Below are positions 28,077 to 36,815 of a stretch of DNA of 64,000 nt, one piece after another. Source of the stretch: Blastomonas sp. CACIA14H2 (GTDB lineage: Bacteria > Pseudomonadota > Alphaproteobacteria > Sphingomonadales > Sphingomonadaceae); assembly GCA_000503195.1 (NCBI GenBank), contig AYSC01000005.1, forward strand, positions 1 through 64,000, given 5' to 3'. Position 1 is the first letter of the stretch; each line of letters begins with the position of its first letter. Made by a program: the position numbers and the translations under genes. Below the pieces are notes generated by a model. That model saw only the letters and a program-made list of their open reading frames with translations. It did not search any database and had not been told where the DNA came from.

Positions 28077-30479
28077 TCACGCCCGCTGCATCCAGATGGC
28101 GGTGATGGTGCTGCCCTGGCCGGGCCGCGATTCGACTTCCAGCACCGCGTCGATGCGTCGCGCGCGTTCGCGCATGATCTGAAGCCCCAGATGTCCGTCG
28201 GGCACCTGGCCGGGATCGAACCCGCGCCCATTGTCGCTGATCGAGAGCATCGCCTGGCCCGGCAGCGCCTCGAGCGCGATGGAGACGCGGCTGGCCTGGG
28301 CATGGCGGACTACGTTGTTGAGGCTTTCCTGCGCTATCCGGTACATCATCGCCTGCACGTCGAGCGGCAGCAATGTATCGCCGCTGATCTCGCACTCGAT
28401 CCGCACCGCTTGGCCGATGCTGTCCGCAAACTCGCTGGCGAGCGTCGAGATCAGCTGCGACAGCGGCTTTTCCACCGCGCCCTCGGTGCGCAATTCGGCG
28501 AGCATCAGCCGCATTTCCGCCAGCGCATGCCGGTTCATCTGCGCGAGCTGGCGCAGCTTGGCGACCGACATGGCCGGATCCTGCTGCCATTGATCGGCCA
28601 GCGCATCGGAAAGCACGGCAGCGGAAAACAACGTCTGCGTCACGGTATCGTGCAGGTCGCCCGACAGGCGGTTACGCTCTTCCAGCCGGGCGTTGCGTGC
28701 CGCGAAATCGGCGAGCTCCGCGCTGCGACGCGCCACCTGCTCCTCGAGCGTGTTGACCAGATGGTGCTGCGCGCGCGCCATCTCGTTGAACGATTCGGCA
28801 AGATAGCCGATCTCGTCGTTAAAGCTGACCTCGACCTGCCGTTCGAGATCGCCATCGCGGAAGCGCCGCATCGCGCGCAGCAACCGGTCGAGCGGGCGCA
28901 CCAGAAAACCCTGGAACAGCAGCGGAATGCCGAGCAGCACGATGAGCATCGTGCCCAGGGTGAAGGCGAGCACCGGTGCAAAGAGCCTGTCGAGATGCGC
29001 CAAGAAGCCGCGATAATGATCGAACATCATCGGCTGGACGCCTGATCGGCCGAGCCCTGGTGTGATACCGGTCACCCATGGCGCGCCCAGCGGGTCGCCC
29101 AGCTGGTAGAGCGGCTCGGGCGGCCCGGCGAGAAAGTTCATCACGATGCGCCCGTCGGCATGGACGACGGTCTGCACCGCCCAGCAGCTGTCGCGCTGCG
29201 GCGCGGCGCACCCGTCTCGCCGGGTGACGACGAGCCGGTCGATCGTGGCGCGCGCGGTGACCTCGCTGCCCTGCGCCGGAAGGCGCACCAGCAGCGGGAC
29301 GATCGCGGGCTGCACGCCGAAGCGGATCGTCGGGTCGATCAGCTGCGGGACCCTGGCCATGCCGATCGACCCGTGCCGCGCGACATGCACGGCCGTGTAC
29401 GTCCGGCCATAGAAGCGCAGCGCGAACGGCAGCCTGATGGTCGTGCCCTGTGCGCCGACCGGCCGTCCGGCAGCGGAAAGGCGCGTGGCGGGGCCCGTGC
29501 GCAGGCGGTAGCTGCCGCGTGTGTCGGGCAGGAATTCCAGCGCGGTTCCGGGGCGGGGCAGACCGGCGGGACGATATTGCGCCATATAGGGCGCCCCCAG
29601 CACCCAGCACGCGCCATTGATCGCGCCGAACAGCAGCACCAGGCTGATGATCGTCAGCTTGAAGATGAACGACGAGCGCTCGGGCAGATAGCCGAAATAA
29701 ACCAGGGTCAGACCGCTCAGCTGCACCAGCACCGACCAGCAGATCAGCACGTCCATCGAGAACGGGCCAAGGTAGCCATCCTGCTGGAACAGCAGCGCCA
29801 GCGTGTGCGTGATCGGGAACAGCGCAAACAGGATGAAGCCGCGCGCCGCGCTCGCGCTGCGATCGGCAGGGCGCGTGACCAGCGCGGCGAACCAGGCGAT
29901 CACCCCCTTGTCGCGCGACCAGCCTTGCGCATGCGCGAGCTGGCGCATGAACACCAGTATCGCCCAGACCATGCTGGTGCTGGTCCAGAGCGCCGCCCAG
30001 TCTGGGCGGAACCAGATGAGATGCCGCATCAGCATCTTGTCGGTGTGGAGCGAACTGGCAATCTCGGCACAGACGCACAGCGCCATCGCGCAGCCGACCA
30101 GCATCGCCTCGCGCTGCGCGCCGGGCAGCCATTGCGGCACGCGATAGGCGAACTGGACAAAGGCGATCGCCGAAATGCCGGTAAAGGTCGTGACCCAGGG
30201 CATGGCCAGCACCACGAAGCTGTCCGGCGCGAGCCAGGGCATCGCATAGCTGGCCCAGCCACCGCCGGTCAGCGCGTGGAGCAGCGAGACCAACAGGCCG
30301 GGGACAAAGCACCAGAAGGTCAGACCGAACAGCAAGGTCGGCGCGGTGATCCCGCCGCCGCGATGCTCGCGCACCAGCCGGTGGACCACATAGACCGACA
30401 GCACGATCGCCAGCAGCAGCTCGACCAGGAAGCCGACCGCGCCGGGATTCCAGTACAGCGTCTGCGCCGCGTCACGCAC
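28077..30479 (-). CDS. Hybrid-topology sensor histidine kinase (HisKA_3, NarX/LiaS type)
   Basis: The 800-aa kinase starts at a GTG. Residues 15-300 contain about seven membrane helices. A roughly 200-residue extracytoplasmic domain follows (301-500) with a Cys424/Cys432 pair, then a final helix (503-524), a HAMP linker (about 525-575) and a helical segment. The HisKA_3 box is RLSGDLHDTVTQTLFSAAVL with phospho-acceptor H610. The ATPase domain has QESLNNVVRHA, DNGRGFDPG (749-757) and GHLGLQIMRERA. The pair partner is most likely the NarL-type regulator at 31982, 1.5 kb upstream on the same strand. The sensed signal is unknown; I do not recognise the extracytoplasmic domain. Confidence 0.9.
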   Translation of the reverse strand: MRDAAQTLYWNPGAVGFLVELLLAIVLSVYVVHRLVREHRGGGITAPTLLFGLTFWCFVPGLLVSLLHALTGGGWASYAMPWLAPDSFVVLAMPWVTTFTGISAIAFVQFAYRVPQWLPGAQREAMLVGCAMALCVCAEIASSLHTDKMLMRHLIWFRPDWAALWTSTSMVWAILVFMRQLAHAQGWSRDKGVIAWFAALVTRPADRSASAARGFILFALFPITHTLALLFQQDGYLGPFSMDVLICWSVLVQLSGLTLVYFGYLPERSSFIFKLTIISLVLLFGAINGACWVLGAPYMAQYRPAGLPRPGTALEFLPDTRGSYRLRTGPATRLSAAGRPVGAQGTTIRLPFALRFYGRTYTAVHVARHGSIGMARVPQLIDPTIRFGVQPAIVPLLVRLPAQGSEVTARATIDRLVVTRRDGCAAPQRDSCWAVQTVVHADGRIVMNFLAGPPEPLYQLGDPLGAPWVTGITPGLGRSGVQPMMFDHYRGFLAHLDRLFAPVLAFTLGTMLIVLLGIPLLFQGFLVRPLDRLLRAMRRFRDGDLERQVEVSFNDEIGYLAESFNEMARAQHHLVNTLEEQVARRSAELADFAARNARLEERNRLSGDLHDTVTQTLFSAAVLSDALADQWQQDPAMSVAKLRQLAQMNRHALAEMRLMLAELRTEGAVEKPLSQLISTLASEFADSIGQAVRIECEISGDTLLPLDVQAMMYRIAQESLNNVVRHAQASRVSIALEALPGQAMLSISDNGRGFDPGQVPDGHLGLQIMRERARRIDAVLEVESRPGQGSTITAIWMQRA

Positions 30480-30629
30480 AGCTCAGCGCTTCTGGGCGCA
30501 CGCACTGTCGCCGATATGCCGATGTTTCGCCAAGATCCCCCCGGACCGCGCCGCTCCGATCCCCCAGCATGACAGAAACGAGCGGGGCGATAAAGCCGCC
30601 CTACCCGCTCGCCTCGAGCAAGAAGCCGA

Positions 30630-31118
30630 TCAGTAGTGGCCCATCGCCTTGTGGGTGCAATTTTCCAGCGCGACCATCACGTCTTCCATCCTGGTCCGTC
30701 CGATCGGCCAGCTATAGGCCTTGCTGTCCAGCGTGATGTCGATCGTGCCCTGCACGGTCATCAGCGCGTTGATCGCGGTCGGATCGACGGCCGCCCAGGC
30801 ACGGATCCGCTTGGGATCGGTCGCGGGCGTCGCCGAGAAGGTCTCGCCGCCGAAATGGAAATCGATCGTCCTGGCCGGCACTGGCACGCCGGGCACGCTG
30901 ATCGAATAGACCAGCCCCTTGGTATAGGCGATGCGCAGCATGTTGGGGCCAGGTGACAAGGTAGCGGCGCAGCGGTCGAACTTGCCCTTTTCGGTAATGT
31001 AGTCGATCGTGAACGGGCCGACCTTGGACTGCGACAAGGTCCCGGTCTGGGCCTGACCAGCCGCGGAACAGGCCAGCGATAGGGTCAGTGCAGTCAATAG
31101 GACACGGGCATACTTCAT
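30630..31118 (-). CDS. Exported protein of unknown function
   Basis: From MKYARVLLTALTLSLACSAA (AGGAAAG ribosome-binding site about 9 nt upstream) the product is 162 aa with a clean Sec signal peptide cleaved near AGQA/QT. The mature part has two cysteines, C-terminal ENCTHK and mid CAATLSPG, that could form a disulfide. I recognise no domain. It sits between a lipoprotein gene (41 nt upstream) and the histidine kinase (150 nt downstream), so it is probably an envelope component of that sensory unit. An ATG six nt upstream is an alternative start. Confidence 0.7.
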   Translation of the reverse strand: MKYARVLLTALTLSLACSAAGQAQTGTLSQSKVGPFTIDYITEKGKFDRCAATLSPGPNMLRIAYTKGLVYSISVPGVPVPARTIDFHFGGETFSATPATDPKRIRAWAAVDPTAINALMTVQGTIDITLDSKAYSWPIGRTRMEDVMVALENCTHKAMGHY

Positions 31119-31159
31119 GATCATCTTTCCTGTTCGAGAGTGTGGATCGAAAGGCGGCG

Positions 31160-31894
31160 TCACATCGCGCCCCAGCTGCCATCGGGCTGCTTCGTCATCA
31201 GCGTGAACGAGCCGGGATCGATTTCCATATCGGCCTGGCCCATCTGGAAATACCAGCCATGGCCCTGCGACACCCGCCAGAAGGCAGCGAGCTCGTCATT
31301 GACGCCGAGATCGCCGCACGCGCTGCGCGGGCCGGTCTGCGTCGCTCCGCCCGCCCCATCGACCACCAGCGCATCGCGGGGCCAGCCCTGGCCCCTGGCC
31401 GGGCGGGCCGAACACCTTGCGGCTTCTGCCGGGTCCGCGATCGCCTGGCGGGCCCGCGCGGTCACGCCCTGCCGGGCATCGCCCTCGACAGGGTAGACCA
31501 GCACATAGGCCGGAGGCTCGTCGATCTTGCCGAGATAGGCGGAGCTGACCAGTCTCAGTTCGCCGCGCCCGGCGCCGCCCGCAAATTCGAGCTTCGTCTC
31601 GCCTGCCTCGCATTTCAGCCCGCGATAGAGCAGCACGCCATCGGGCATCTGGGTTTCCATCACCTGCCAGCTGCAGCCATCGGGCGCTGGCGGCGAGGCG
31701 CTGGCATCCATCGCGAGATAGTTGACCGCGCGGCCCGTGCACAGGCCGGTCAGCGGCAGACGATCGCCGTCATCGGCGCACGAATGCGCCGCCGCTGCGG
31801 GCCTGGCCGGGGCCTCAGCCCCCTCCCTGGGTGCACCATGGCAAGCGCCCGCCGCCAGCGCTGCCAGTGCGATCGTCGCCCTCCATTTGGTCAT
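31160..31894 (-). CDS. Putative lipoprotein of the LuxR/two-component locus
   Basis: The 244-aa product starts MTKWRATIALAALAAGACHG with a GGGGGAG ribosome-binding site. The lipobox AAGAC places the lipidated cysteine near residue 18, followed by a low-complexity Ala/Pro linker. The body has several cysteines (SCADDG, LTGLCTGR, GLKCEAGE, SACGDLG) and no family I know. A perfect 14-bp palindrome that forms the core of lux-box-like site 2 lies 65 nt upstream. It probably heads a transcript with the exported protein and the sensor kinase. Confidence 0.7.
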   Translation of the reverse strand: MTKWRATIALAALAAGACHGAPREGAEAPARPAAAAHSCADDGDRLPLTGLCTGRAVNYLAMDASASPPAPDGCSWQVMETQMPDGVLLYRGLKCEAGETKLEFAGGAGRGELRLVSSAYLGKIDEPPAYVLVYPVEGDARQGVTARARQAIADPAEAARCSARPARGQGWPRDALVVDGAGGATQTGPRSACGDLGVNDELAAFWRVSQGHGWYFQMGQADMEIDPGSFTLMTKQPDGSWGAM

Positions 31895-31959
31895 AGCTCC
31901 CCCCGGCAAGCTGCCTGCTGACCTGTCTGATCGGGGGAAAGGGCAGCGCCGACAAGCCG

Positions 31960-31979
31960 GGCTGGACGATCGTCCAAGC
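31960..31979 (-). promoter_or_regulatory. lux-box-like operator 2
   Basis: The core 31963-31976 is a perfect palindrome, TGGACGATCGTCCA. The 20-mer keeps the CT-N12-A(A/G) frame of lux boxes and about 13 of 20 positions of the Vibrio fischeri box. It lies in the promoter position of the lipoprotein gene and directly behind the response regulator. Confidence 0.7.
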
Positions 31980-31981
31980 CT

Positions 31982-32737
31982 TCAGAAATCGCTGTTGCTG
32001 ACCAGCCGGTTGCGGATCGCCATGGCGGCGGCTTCGGCGCGGTTCGAGACACCCAGCTTCACCAGGATCGCGCTGACATGATAGCGCGCGGTCGGCATCG
32101 AGATGCCCAGATATTTCGCGATCTCGGGATTGGTATAGCCCTTGCTGAGCAGCGCGAGCACCCGCCGCTGCTGCGCGGACAGCTCCAGATCGTCCTCGCT
32201 CGGCGTGGTCGGATCGAAGGCGGTGGCGACCTGCGGCAGGCAGCCGGGATCGACCACCGTTTCGCCGTGATGCACCCGGCGGATCGCCGCCTTGAGATCG
32301 CCCGCCGACACGCTCTTGGGCAGGAAGCCGCGCGCGCCCGCCGCGAGCATCCGCGCCACCGTCGGCGGGTCGGCAAAGCTGCTCAGACCGATGACCGCGA
32401 TATTGGGATGGTATCTGCAGATCGCCTCGGTCGCGGCGATGCCGCCCATGCCCTGCATGCGTACGTCCATCAGCACGACATCGGGCCGTTCGCGCTGGCA
32501 CTGGAACAGCGCCTCCTCGCCATTTTCCGCTTCGGCGACGACGACCAGGCCCGGCACGCTGCCGACCACCTGCGCCAGGCCTGCACGCACCACCATGTGA
32601 TCGTCGACCAGCAGGATGCGCACCGGCTCGGCCAGTTCGCGCGCCGTCTCGGGCCCGGCCTCGCCCTGGGTGCCGTCCGGCGGAGGCGACTGCTGCTGCT
32701 CTTCCATCATTCGGACGCCCGCTCCAACCGGCTGCAT
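31982..32737 (-). CDS. NarL/FixJ-type response regulator
   Basis: The 251-aa regulator has a 38-residue low-complexity N-terminal extension, then a receiver domain with D45-D46, phospho-acceptor D91 (VVLMDVRMQGMGG), S119 and K141 (FLPKS). The C-terminal GerE helix-turn-helix (about 183-245) reads LSAQQRRVLALLSKGYTNPE and STPTARYHVSAILVKLGVSN-like. Start is uncertain: ATG 32737 has GGAG too close, and the ATG pair at 32710 is an alternative that removes nine residues. It probably acts with the kinase at 28077. A lux-box-like site lies 78 nt upstream. Confidence 0.9.
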   Translation of the reverse strand: MQPVGAGVRMMEEQQQSPPPDGTQGEAGPETARELAEPVRILLVDDHMVVRAGLAQVVGSVPGLVVVAEAENGEEALFQCQRERPDVVLMDVRMQGMGGIAATEAICRYHPNIAVIGLSSFADPPTVARMLAAGARGFLPKSVSAGDLKAAIRRVHHGETVVDPGCLPQVATAFDPTTPSEDDLELSAQQRRVLALLSKGYTNPEIAKYLGISMPTARYHVSAILVKLGVSNRAEAAAMAIRNRLVSNSDF

Positions 32738-32815
32738 CTCCGCGCCGCTACCCTGTCAGGCCGATGCCGACCTGATCGCTTTGCCCGCAATCTGGCACTT
32801 TTGCTGCGTCCGCAA

Positions 32816-32835
32816 GCCTGTACGATTGTCCAAGC
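32816..32835 (-). promoter_or_regulatory. lux-box-like operator 3
   Basis: The 20-mer contains TGTACGATTGTCCA (32819-32832), one base different from site 1 in the core, and keeps CT-N12-AA. It matches about 14 of 20 positions of the Vibrio fischeri lux box. It is positioned upstream of the response regulator gene and beyond the stop of the gene at 32872. Confidence 0.7.
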
Positions 32836-32871
32836 AGCATGATGGATCGATCACGCCCATCCCGCCGCGTT

Positions 32872-33468
32872 TCAGGGCAGGCGCGCACTGGCGACAATCT
32901 TGCGATAATCCTCCACCGTGCGCGCGAAGTAATGCAGCCGGGGTGCATCGAAACTGATCATGTACAGCCGCCCGCCGACGATCGCGGCCTGCGCCTCGCC
33001 CTTGCGGGTCAATTCGTCGCCATCGACATATTCGAAGGCGAACATCACGCCCTCCTGCCCCAGAAAGCGTATGGGCTGCACATCGGTGACGCGAAAATCG
33101 GCAATCTGCTTGGCGCTGCGATAGGTCGCCTCGAACAGTTCGGGAATTTCGACCAGCAATGTCGATGCGCCGAACCTGGGCAAGGGCTCGCGTTTCTTGC
33201 TGCGTTCGCGCACCAGCGGCTTGCCCGGCTCGATCCCGGCAAAGAAGGTGAGATCGTTGAGCTGCCCGCCATCGAGCGTCCAGTTCTCGGTGCGCTTGCC
33301 GATATTGCCGTCGAGCCGGTTCCAGTCGCGCCCCGGCGTGACGGTGAGCGGCGAATCGGCGATGGTGACCGCAACCCCCTGCTCGCGCAGCTTGTGCGCC
33401 ATCGCAGCCGGTGACAGCAGCGCTGCCACGAGCACCGCGAGGATTGCGCGAACCAGACCGGGCATCAT
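32872..33468 (-). CDS. Exported protein of unknown function, coupled to an M48 protease
   Basis: The 198-aa product has a Sec signal (LVRAILAVLVAALLSPAAMA). The mature part is rich in beta-strand-like sequence (TLLVEIPELFEATYRSAKQI, EGVMFAFEYVDGD, AAIVGGRLYMISFDAPRLHY). The pattern resembles small periplasmic proteins that examine lipids or ligands, but I cannot name a family. Its ATG overlaps the stop of the M48 gene by 4 nt, so it is the last gene of a three-gene coupled unit for exported proteins. Confidence 0.65.
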   Translation of the reverse strand: MMPGLVRAILAVLVAALLSPAAMAHKLREQGVAVTIADSPLTVTPGRDWNRLDGNIGKRTENWTLDGGQLNDLTFFAGIEPGKPLVRERSKKREPLPRFGASTLLVEIPELFEATYRSAKQIADFRVTDVQPIRFLGQEGVMFAFEYVDGDELTRKGEAQAAIVGGRLYMISFDAPRLHYFARTVEDYRKIVASARLP

Positions 33469-34664
33469 GGCGCGGGTACCTCTTTGGGGATCATCATGCC
33501 GATCAGCTTCGCGTCGGGCGCATCAGGCTTGAGCGCCAGATAGCGGCGCAGCGCCTGCTGGCCGGGGGCGGTCTGCCCGGACTTGAGCAGCGACAGGCCG
33601 AGGCCACGATGCGCCTCGGCATGGGTATCATCCAGCGCGATCGCCTGCGCATAGAACTGCGCGGCATGGACCAGATCGCGGGGCGCGCCGCGCATCCGGT
33701 AAAGCTCGCCGCGTGCATGCCAGAGCGGCGCGGTCCAGCCGCTCTCCGCGAGCGACTGGATGATAAATTCGCTCGCGCCGAAATCGTTGAGCTTGATCTG
33801 ATCCTCCAGCAGCTGCGGCAGCCAGGGGGCCAGCGCCGCACGATAGCGCGCCGCGCCATCGTCGCGCGTCGCCGCATCGGGCCGGGCGAGCAGGGTCAGC
33901 GTGGCGGCGCGTTCGGCTTCGGGCGGGTGCGTGGCGTAAAAGGGGATGCGATCGAAGCGCGGCTTTTTAAGGCCTTTTGCTCGGGCATCGGCAGTGAATT
34001 CGCTCATCAGCCGTTCCCAGACCTGCGCTGCTGCCTGCGGTCGCAACGCACTGGAGTTGAGATAGCCGATGCCGAGGCCATCGGCTTCCCGCTCCTGATT
34101 GCGGCCGAAGCGGTAGAAATTGCCGATGATGGTCAGCTGCAGGTTTCGATAGGCGCGCACGACATCATAGCTGGGTGCCATATTGGCGAGGACAAAGGCC
34201 CAGGCCATCACGTCGCCGCTGGATCGTTGGGTCTTGAGTTGCTCGAGCGAATGCCGCGCCTCGAAATGGCCGAACTCATGCCCCAGCACCGCGCCCAGCT
34301 CCGCCTCGCTGTGCACGCGCAGAAGCAGGCCGGAATAGACCTGCATCAGGCCGTTGGGCGACATGCTGGCGTTGAACACGGGCACGCGCACGATATAGAC
34401 CCTGGTCGCACCGCAGCGATCGGCACCCACGGTATCGCACAGCACCTTGGTGACATAGGCTTGGAGCGCCGCTTCGCGCATCACCATGTCCGATTGCGCG
34501 AAGCGCCGTTCTTCCTCGTCCATCAAGGCCCACAGGCCCTGCTCGTCCACCCCCTGCGGCTGATAGGCCCCGGCATAAGGCGGGGGCAGAGCAGGTTCGG
34601 CCTGGCCCATGCGGCCTGCGACCAGCGCAACCAGGCCGATCGCCAGCCGTGCCCGCGCGATCAT
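33465..34664 (-). CDS. Exported M48-family metalloprotease with TPR-like C-terminus
   Basis: From MIARARLAIGLVALVAGRMG (overlapping the previous gene as ATGA) the product is 399 aa with a signal peptide. The M48 zinc site is H129-E-F-G-H133 in AVLGHEFGHFEARHSLEQL, with the third ligand region NQEREADGLGIGYL. The C-terminal third has TPR-like helices (YAQAIALDDTHAEAHRGLGL). The layout resembles BepA-type periplasmic proteases that serve outer-membrane protein quality control, but it is shorter and its partners here are unknown exported proteins. Confidence 0.85.
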   Translation of the reverse strand: MIARARLAIGLVALVAGRMGQAEPALPPPYAGAYQPQGVDEQGLWALMDEEERRFAQSDMVMREAALQAYVTKVLCDTVGADRCGATRVYIVRVPVFNASMSPNGLMQVYSGLLLRVHSEAELGAVLGHEFGHFEARHSLEQLKTQRSSGDVMAWAFVLANMAPSYDVVRAYRNLQLTIIGNFYRFGRNQEREADGLGIGYLNSSALRPQAAAQVWERLMSEFTADARAKGLKKPRFDRIPFYATHPPEAERAATLTLLARPDAATRDDGAARYRAALAPWLPQLLEDQIKLNDFGASEFIIQSLAESGWTAPLWHARGELYRMRGAPRDLVHAAQFYAQAIALDDTHAEAHRGLGLSLLKSGQTAPGQQALRRYLALKPDAPDAKLIGMMIPKEVPAP

Positions 34665-35440
34665 GGCTTGCCCCCGGATGGGGTCTCGGCTGACGGCGCG
34701 TCCCTGGGGATCGCGCTGCCTGGAAAATCCTCCAGCAGCTGGCGTACGCGCTTCATCGCGCCGTCCGCCTCGCGCACATCGCCGCCCATCTGGAAATCCG
34801 CATTCAACCACAGCAGGTCACCGGTCTTCAGATCGACCAGTCCCGCAGAGCCCTTGTGAACGCCGGAGGTGAAGCCCACGCCCGCGATCGCCCCGACAAT
34901 CTGCAGCATCTTGCGGCCGGTCGATCCAAACTGGTCATCGGTATGGAGAAACAGGGCGTAATCGGCCTGTTCCGCTCCGGGGAGCTTCGCAACATCGGGT
35001 CCCAGCGACCAGTCGAACTGGCCAGCCTTGTTGTCGCGCTTCTTGGTGGGCAGACGGTTGCCGACAAAGAACTGGTACTGAACCACCGCATCGGAAACCG
35101 CGCCGAACAGCGCCAGATGCTCGGCAACCGTGCGGGCATCCTCGCCATAGGCCTCGGGCGCGGCGATCACGGTGTTGCCGAGCTGGCGCTGCAGTTCGAC
35201 CAGTGCGGCACCGATATGGGCGCGCGCCTGATCGGTCCATTCGGCGCGCGGCTCGGCCAGGCCCCCGGTCGATTGTTCCGCCACCCTGACCGAAGGGCGC
35301 AGCACCAGGATCGTCTTGCCGCTTTGCGGAGGCAGGACAAAACCCTGCCGCACGGCGGAGCGCTCCTGCGCCTGCAACGATGACGACCCGATGGCGCAAT
35401 ACAGGATTGCCGCCCCCAACACGCTGAGTATCGCGCGCAT
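34661..35440 (-). CDS. Exported protein of unknown function upstream of the M48 protease
   Basis: The 259-aa product starts MRAILSVLGAAILYCAIGSS and has a Sec signal cleaved near LQA/QE. The mature part contains strand-like motifs KTILVLRPSVRV, NTVIAAPEAYGED, ADYALFLHTDD and SAGLVDLKTGDLLWLN. This arrangement recalls envelope proteins with a CsgG/LpoB-like alpha-beta fold, although no named signature is present. It begins the coupled unit of three genes for exported proteins. Confidence 0.65.
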   Translation of the reverse strand: MRAILSVLGAAILYCAIGSSSLQAQERSAVRQGFVLPPQSGKTILVLRPSVRVAEQSTGGLAEPRAEWTDQARAHIGAALVELQRQLGNTVIAAPEAYGEDARTVAEHLALFGAVSDAVVQYQFFVGNRLPTKKRDNKAGQFDWSLGPDVAKLPGAEQADYALFLHTDDQFGSTGRKMLQIVGAIAGVGFTSGVHKGSAGLVDLKTGDLLWLNADFQMGGDVREADGAMKRVRQLLEDFPGSAIPRDAPSAETPSGGKP

Positions 35441-35553
35441 GACATGCCCCCATTTCAGGAACGGGAGCATAAATGCGACGCGCCGAGGTCTTCTAGTGGG
35501 AAACCGGCAATTGCTTCATTATGGATGAGATAGTTACGGCCTGTCGGCGCTAC

Positions 35554-36225
35554 TCATCGGGCGCCAAATAGCGCCGAACCCACCCGCACATGCGTCGCGC
35601 CGATGCGCACCGCGGTCTCGAAATCGCCCGACATGCCCATGCTGAGCTGATCAAGACCATGGTCGCGGGCCAGCTTGGCGAGCAGCGCGAAATAGGGCGA
35701 AGGCTCCAGATCGGCGGGCGGTACCGCCATCAGCCCGACGACCGGCAGGCCGAGCGCGCCCACCTCGTCCAGAAACCGCGGCAATTCGCCGATCGCGCAG
35801 CCGCCCTTCTGCTCTTCCTCGCCGATATTCACCTGGACGAAGCACGGCACGCGCCTGCCCGCCTTGGCCATCGCGGCCGCGAGCGCCTTGGCCAGCGACG
35901 GGCGGTCGAGCGAATGGATGCAGTCGAACAGGGCGACCGCTTCGTCCGCCTTGTTCGACTGCAGCTGGCCGACCATGTGCAGCTGCAGATCCGGGTAGCG
36001 CTCGCGCAACGCCGGGAACTTGAGCGCGGCCTCCTGCACCCGATTCTCGCCAAACACCATCTGTCCCTCGCCGATCAGCGCCTCGATGGCTTCGACCGGC
36101 TTGGTCTTGGAAATGGCGATCAGCGTCGTCGAGCCGGCGGGGCGACCGGCGATCTTTTCCGACCGGGCGATGGCATCGCGCACGGTCGAGAGTGCAGTGG
36201 CGGGGGCGTCGCTTTGTATATCCAT
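35554..36225 (-). CDS. YggS-family PLP homeostasis protein
   Basis: This 223-aa PLP-binding protein of the YggS/PROSC family (COG0325) regulates pyridoxal phosphate levels without a known catalytic step. Hallmarks are the PLP lysine K40 in LIAISKTKP, the FGENRVQEA motif, HMVGQLQSNK, VNIGEEEQKGGC and the closing SMGMSGDFETAVRIGATHVR. It is divergent from the ThiE-like gene with only 23 nt between starts, so the two promoters must overlap. Confidence 0.93.
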   Translation of the reverse strand: MDIQSDAPATALSTVRDAIARSEKIAGRPAGSTTLIAISKTKPVEAIEALIGEGQMVFGENRVQEAALKFPALRERYPDLQLHMVGQLQSNKADEAVALFDCIHSLDRPSLAKALAAAMAKAGRRVPCFVQVNIGEEEQKGGCAIGELPRFLDEVGALGLPVVGLMAVPPADLEPSPYFALLAKLARDHGLDQLSMGMSGDFETAVRIGATHVRVGSALFGAR

Positions 36226-36248
36226 GGCGCGCGGCTATAAGCCCGGAC

Positions 36249-36815
36249 ATGCGCCGCCGCCAGCCCGGAAACACCAAGTCAGGAACCACCCTGCCCAGGC
36301 TCTGGCTGATCAGCGATGCGCGCAACGACGCGGTGCTGGAACGCGCCATCCGGCGGCTGCCGCGCGGCGCAGGACTGGTATTCCGCCATTATCATCTCGA
36401 TCCCCAGGCCCGGCGCGCCCGGTTCGCGCGGCTGGCAAGACTGGTCCGCGCACGCGGCGGGGCGATCGTGCTCGCGGGGGATGGGCAGACCGCGAAGCGC
36501 TGGCGCGCCGACGGCTGCTATGGCGCGCCCGGCGGAGGGGCGGAAGGCGGGCTCATCCGGCTGCTGACCGTGCACGATCTGCGCGAACTCACGCGGGCGA
36601 ACGCGGCGCGAGGCCAAGCGCAGGCGCTGATCTCCCCGGTCTTCCCAACCCGCACGCATCCGGGCGGGGCGTCACTGGGCGTATCAAGATTTGCAGGGCT
36701 GGCGCGCCTGGCGCGCCTGCCCGTCATCGCACTGGGGGGCATGACACGAACGCGGGCGAAGCAGATCGCCGCGATCAGCGATGGCTGGGCGGCGATCGAC
36801 GGGCTGTCGGGGTGA
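36249..36815 (+). CDS. ThiE/TenI-like thiamine phosphate synthase family protein
   Basis: The 188-aa product has a TIM-barrel core like thiamine phosphate synthase/Ten[11 protein letters not shown] at the start, [16 protein letters not shown] (compare the ThiE GP-FPT-T loop), and [15 protein letters not shown]. ThiE joins the pyrimidine and thiazole moieties in thiamine synthesis. The canonical diphosphate-binding residues are only partly visible, so a TenI-like or divergent role is possible. The start ATG 36249 is chosen because upstream frame sequence lies inside yggS. Its 3' end overlaps the convergent LysR gene by 41 bp. Confidence 0.75.
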   Translation: MRRRQPGNTKSGTTLPRLWLISDARNDAVLERAIRRLPRGAGLVFRHYHLDPQARRARFARLARLVRARGGAIVLAGDGQTAKRWRADGCYGAPGGGAEGGLIRLLTVHDLRELTRANAARGQAQALISPVFPTRTHPGGASLGVSRFAGLARLARLPVIALGGMTRTRAKQIAAISDGWAAIDGLSG

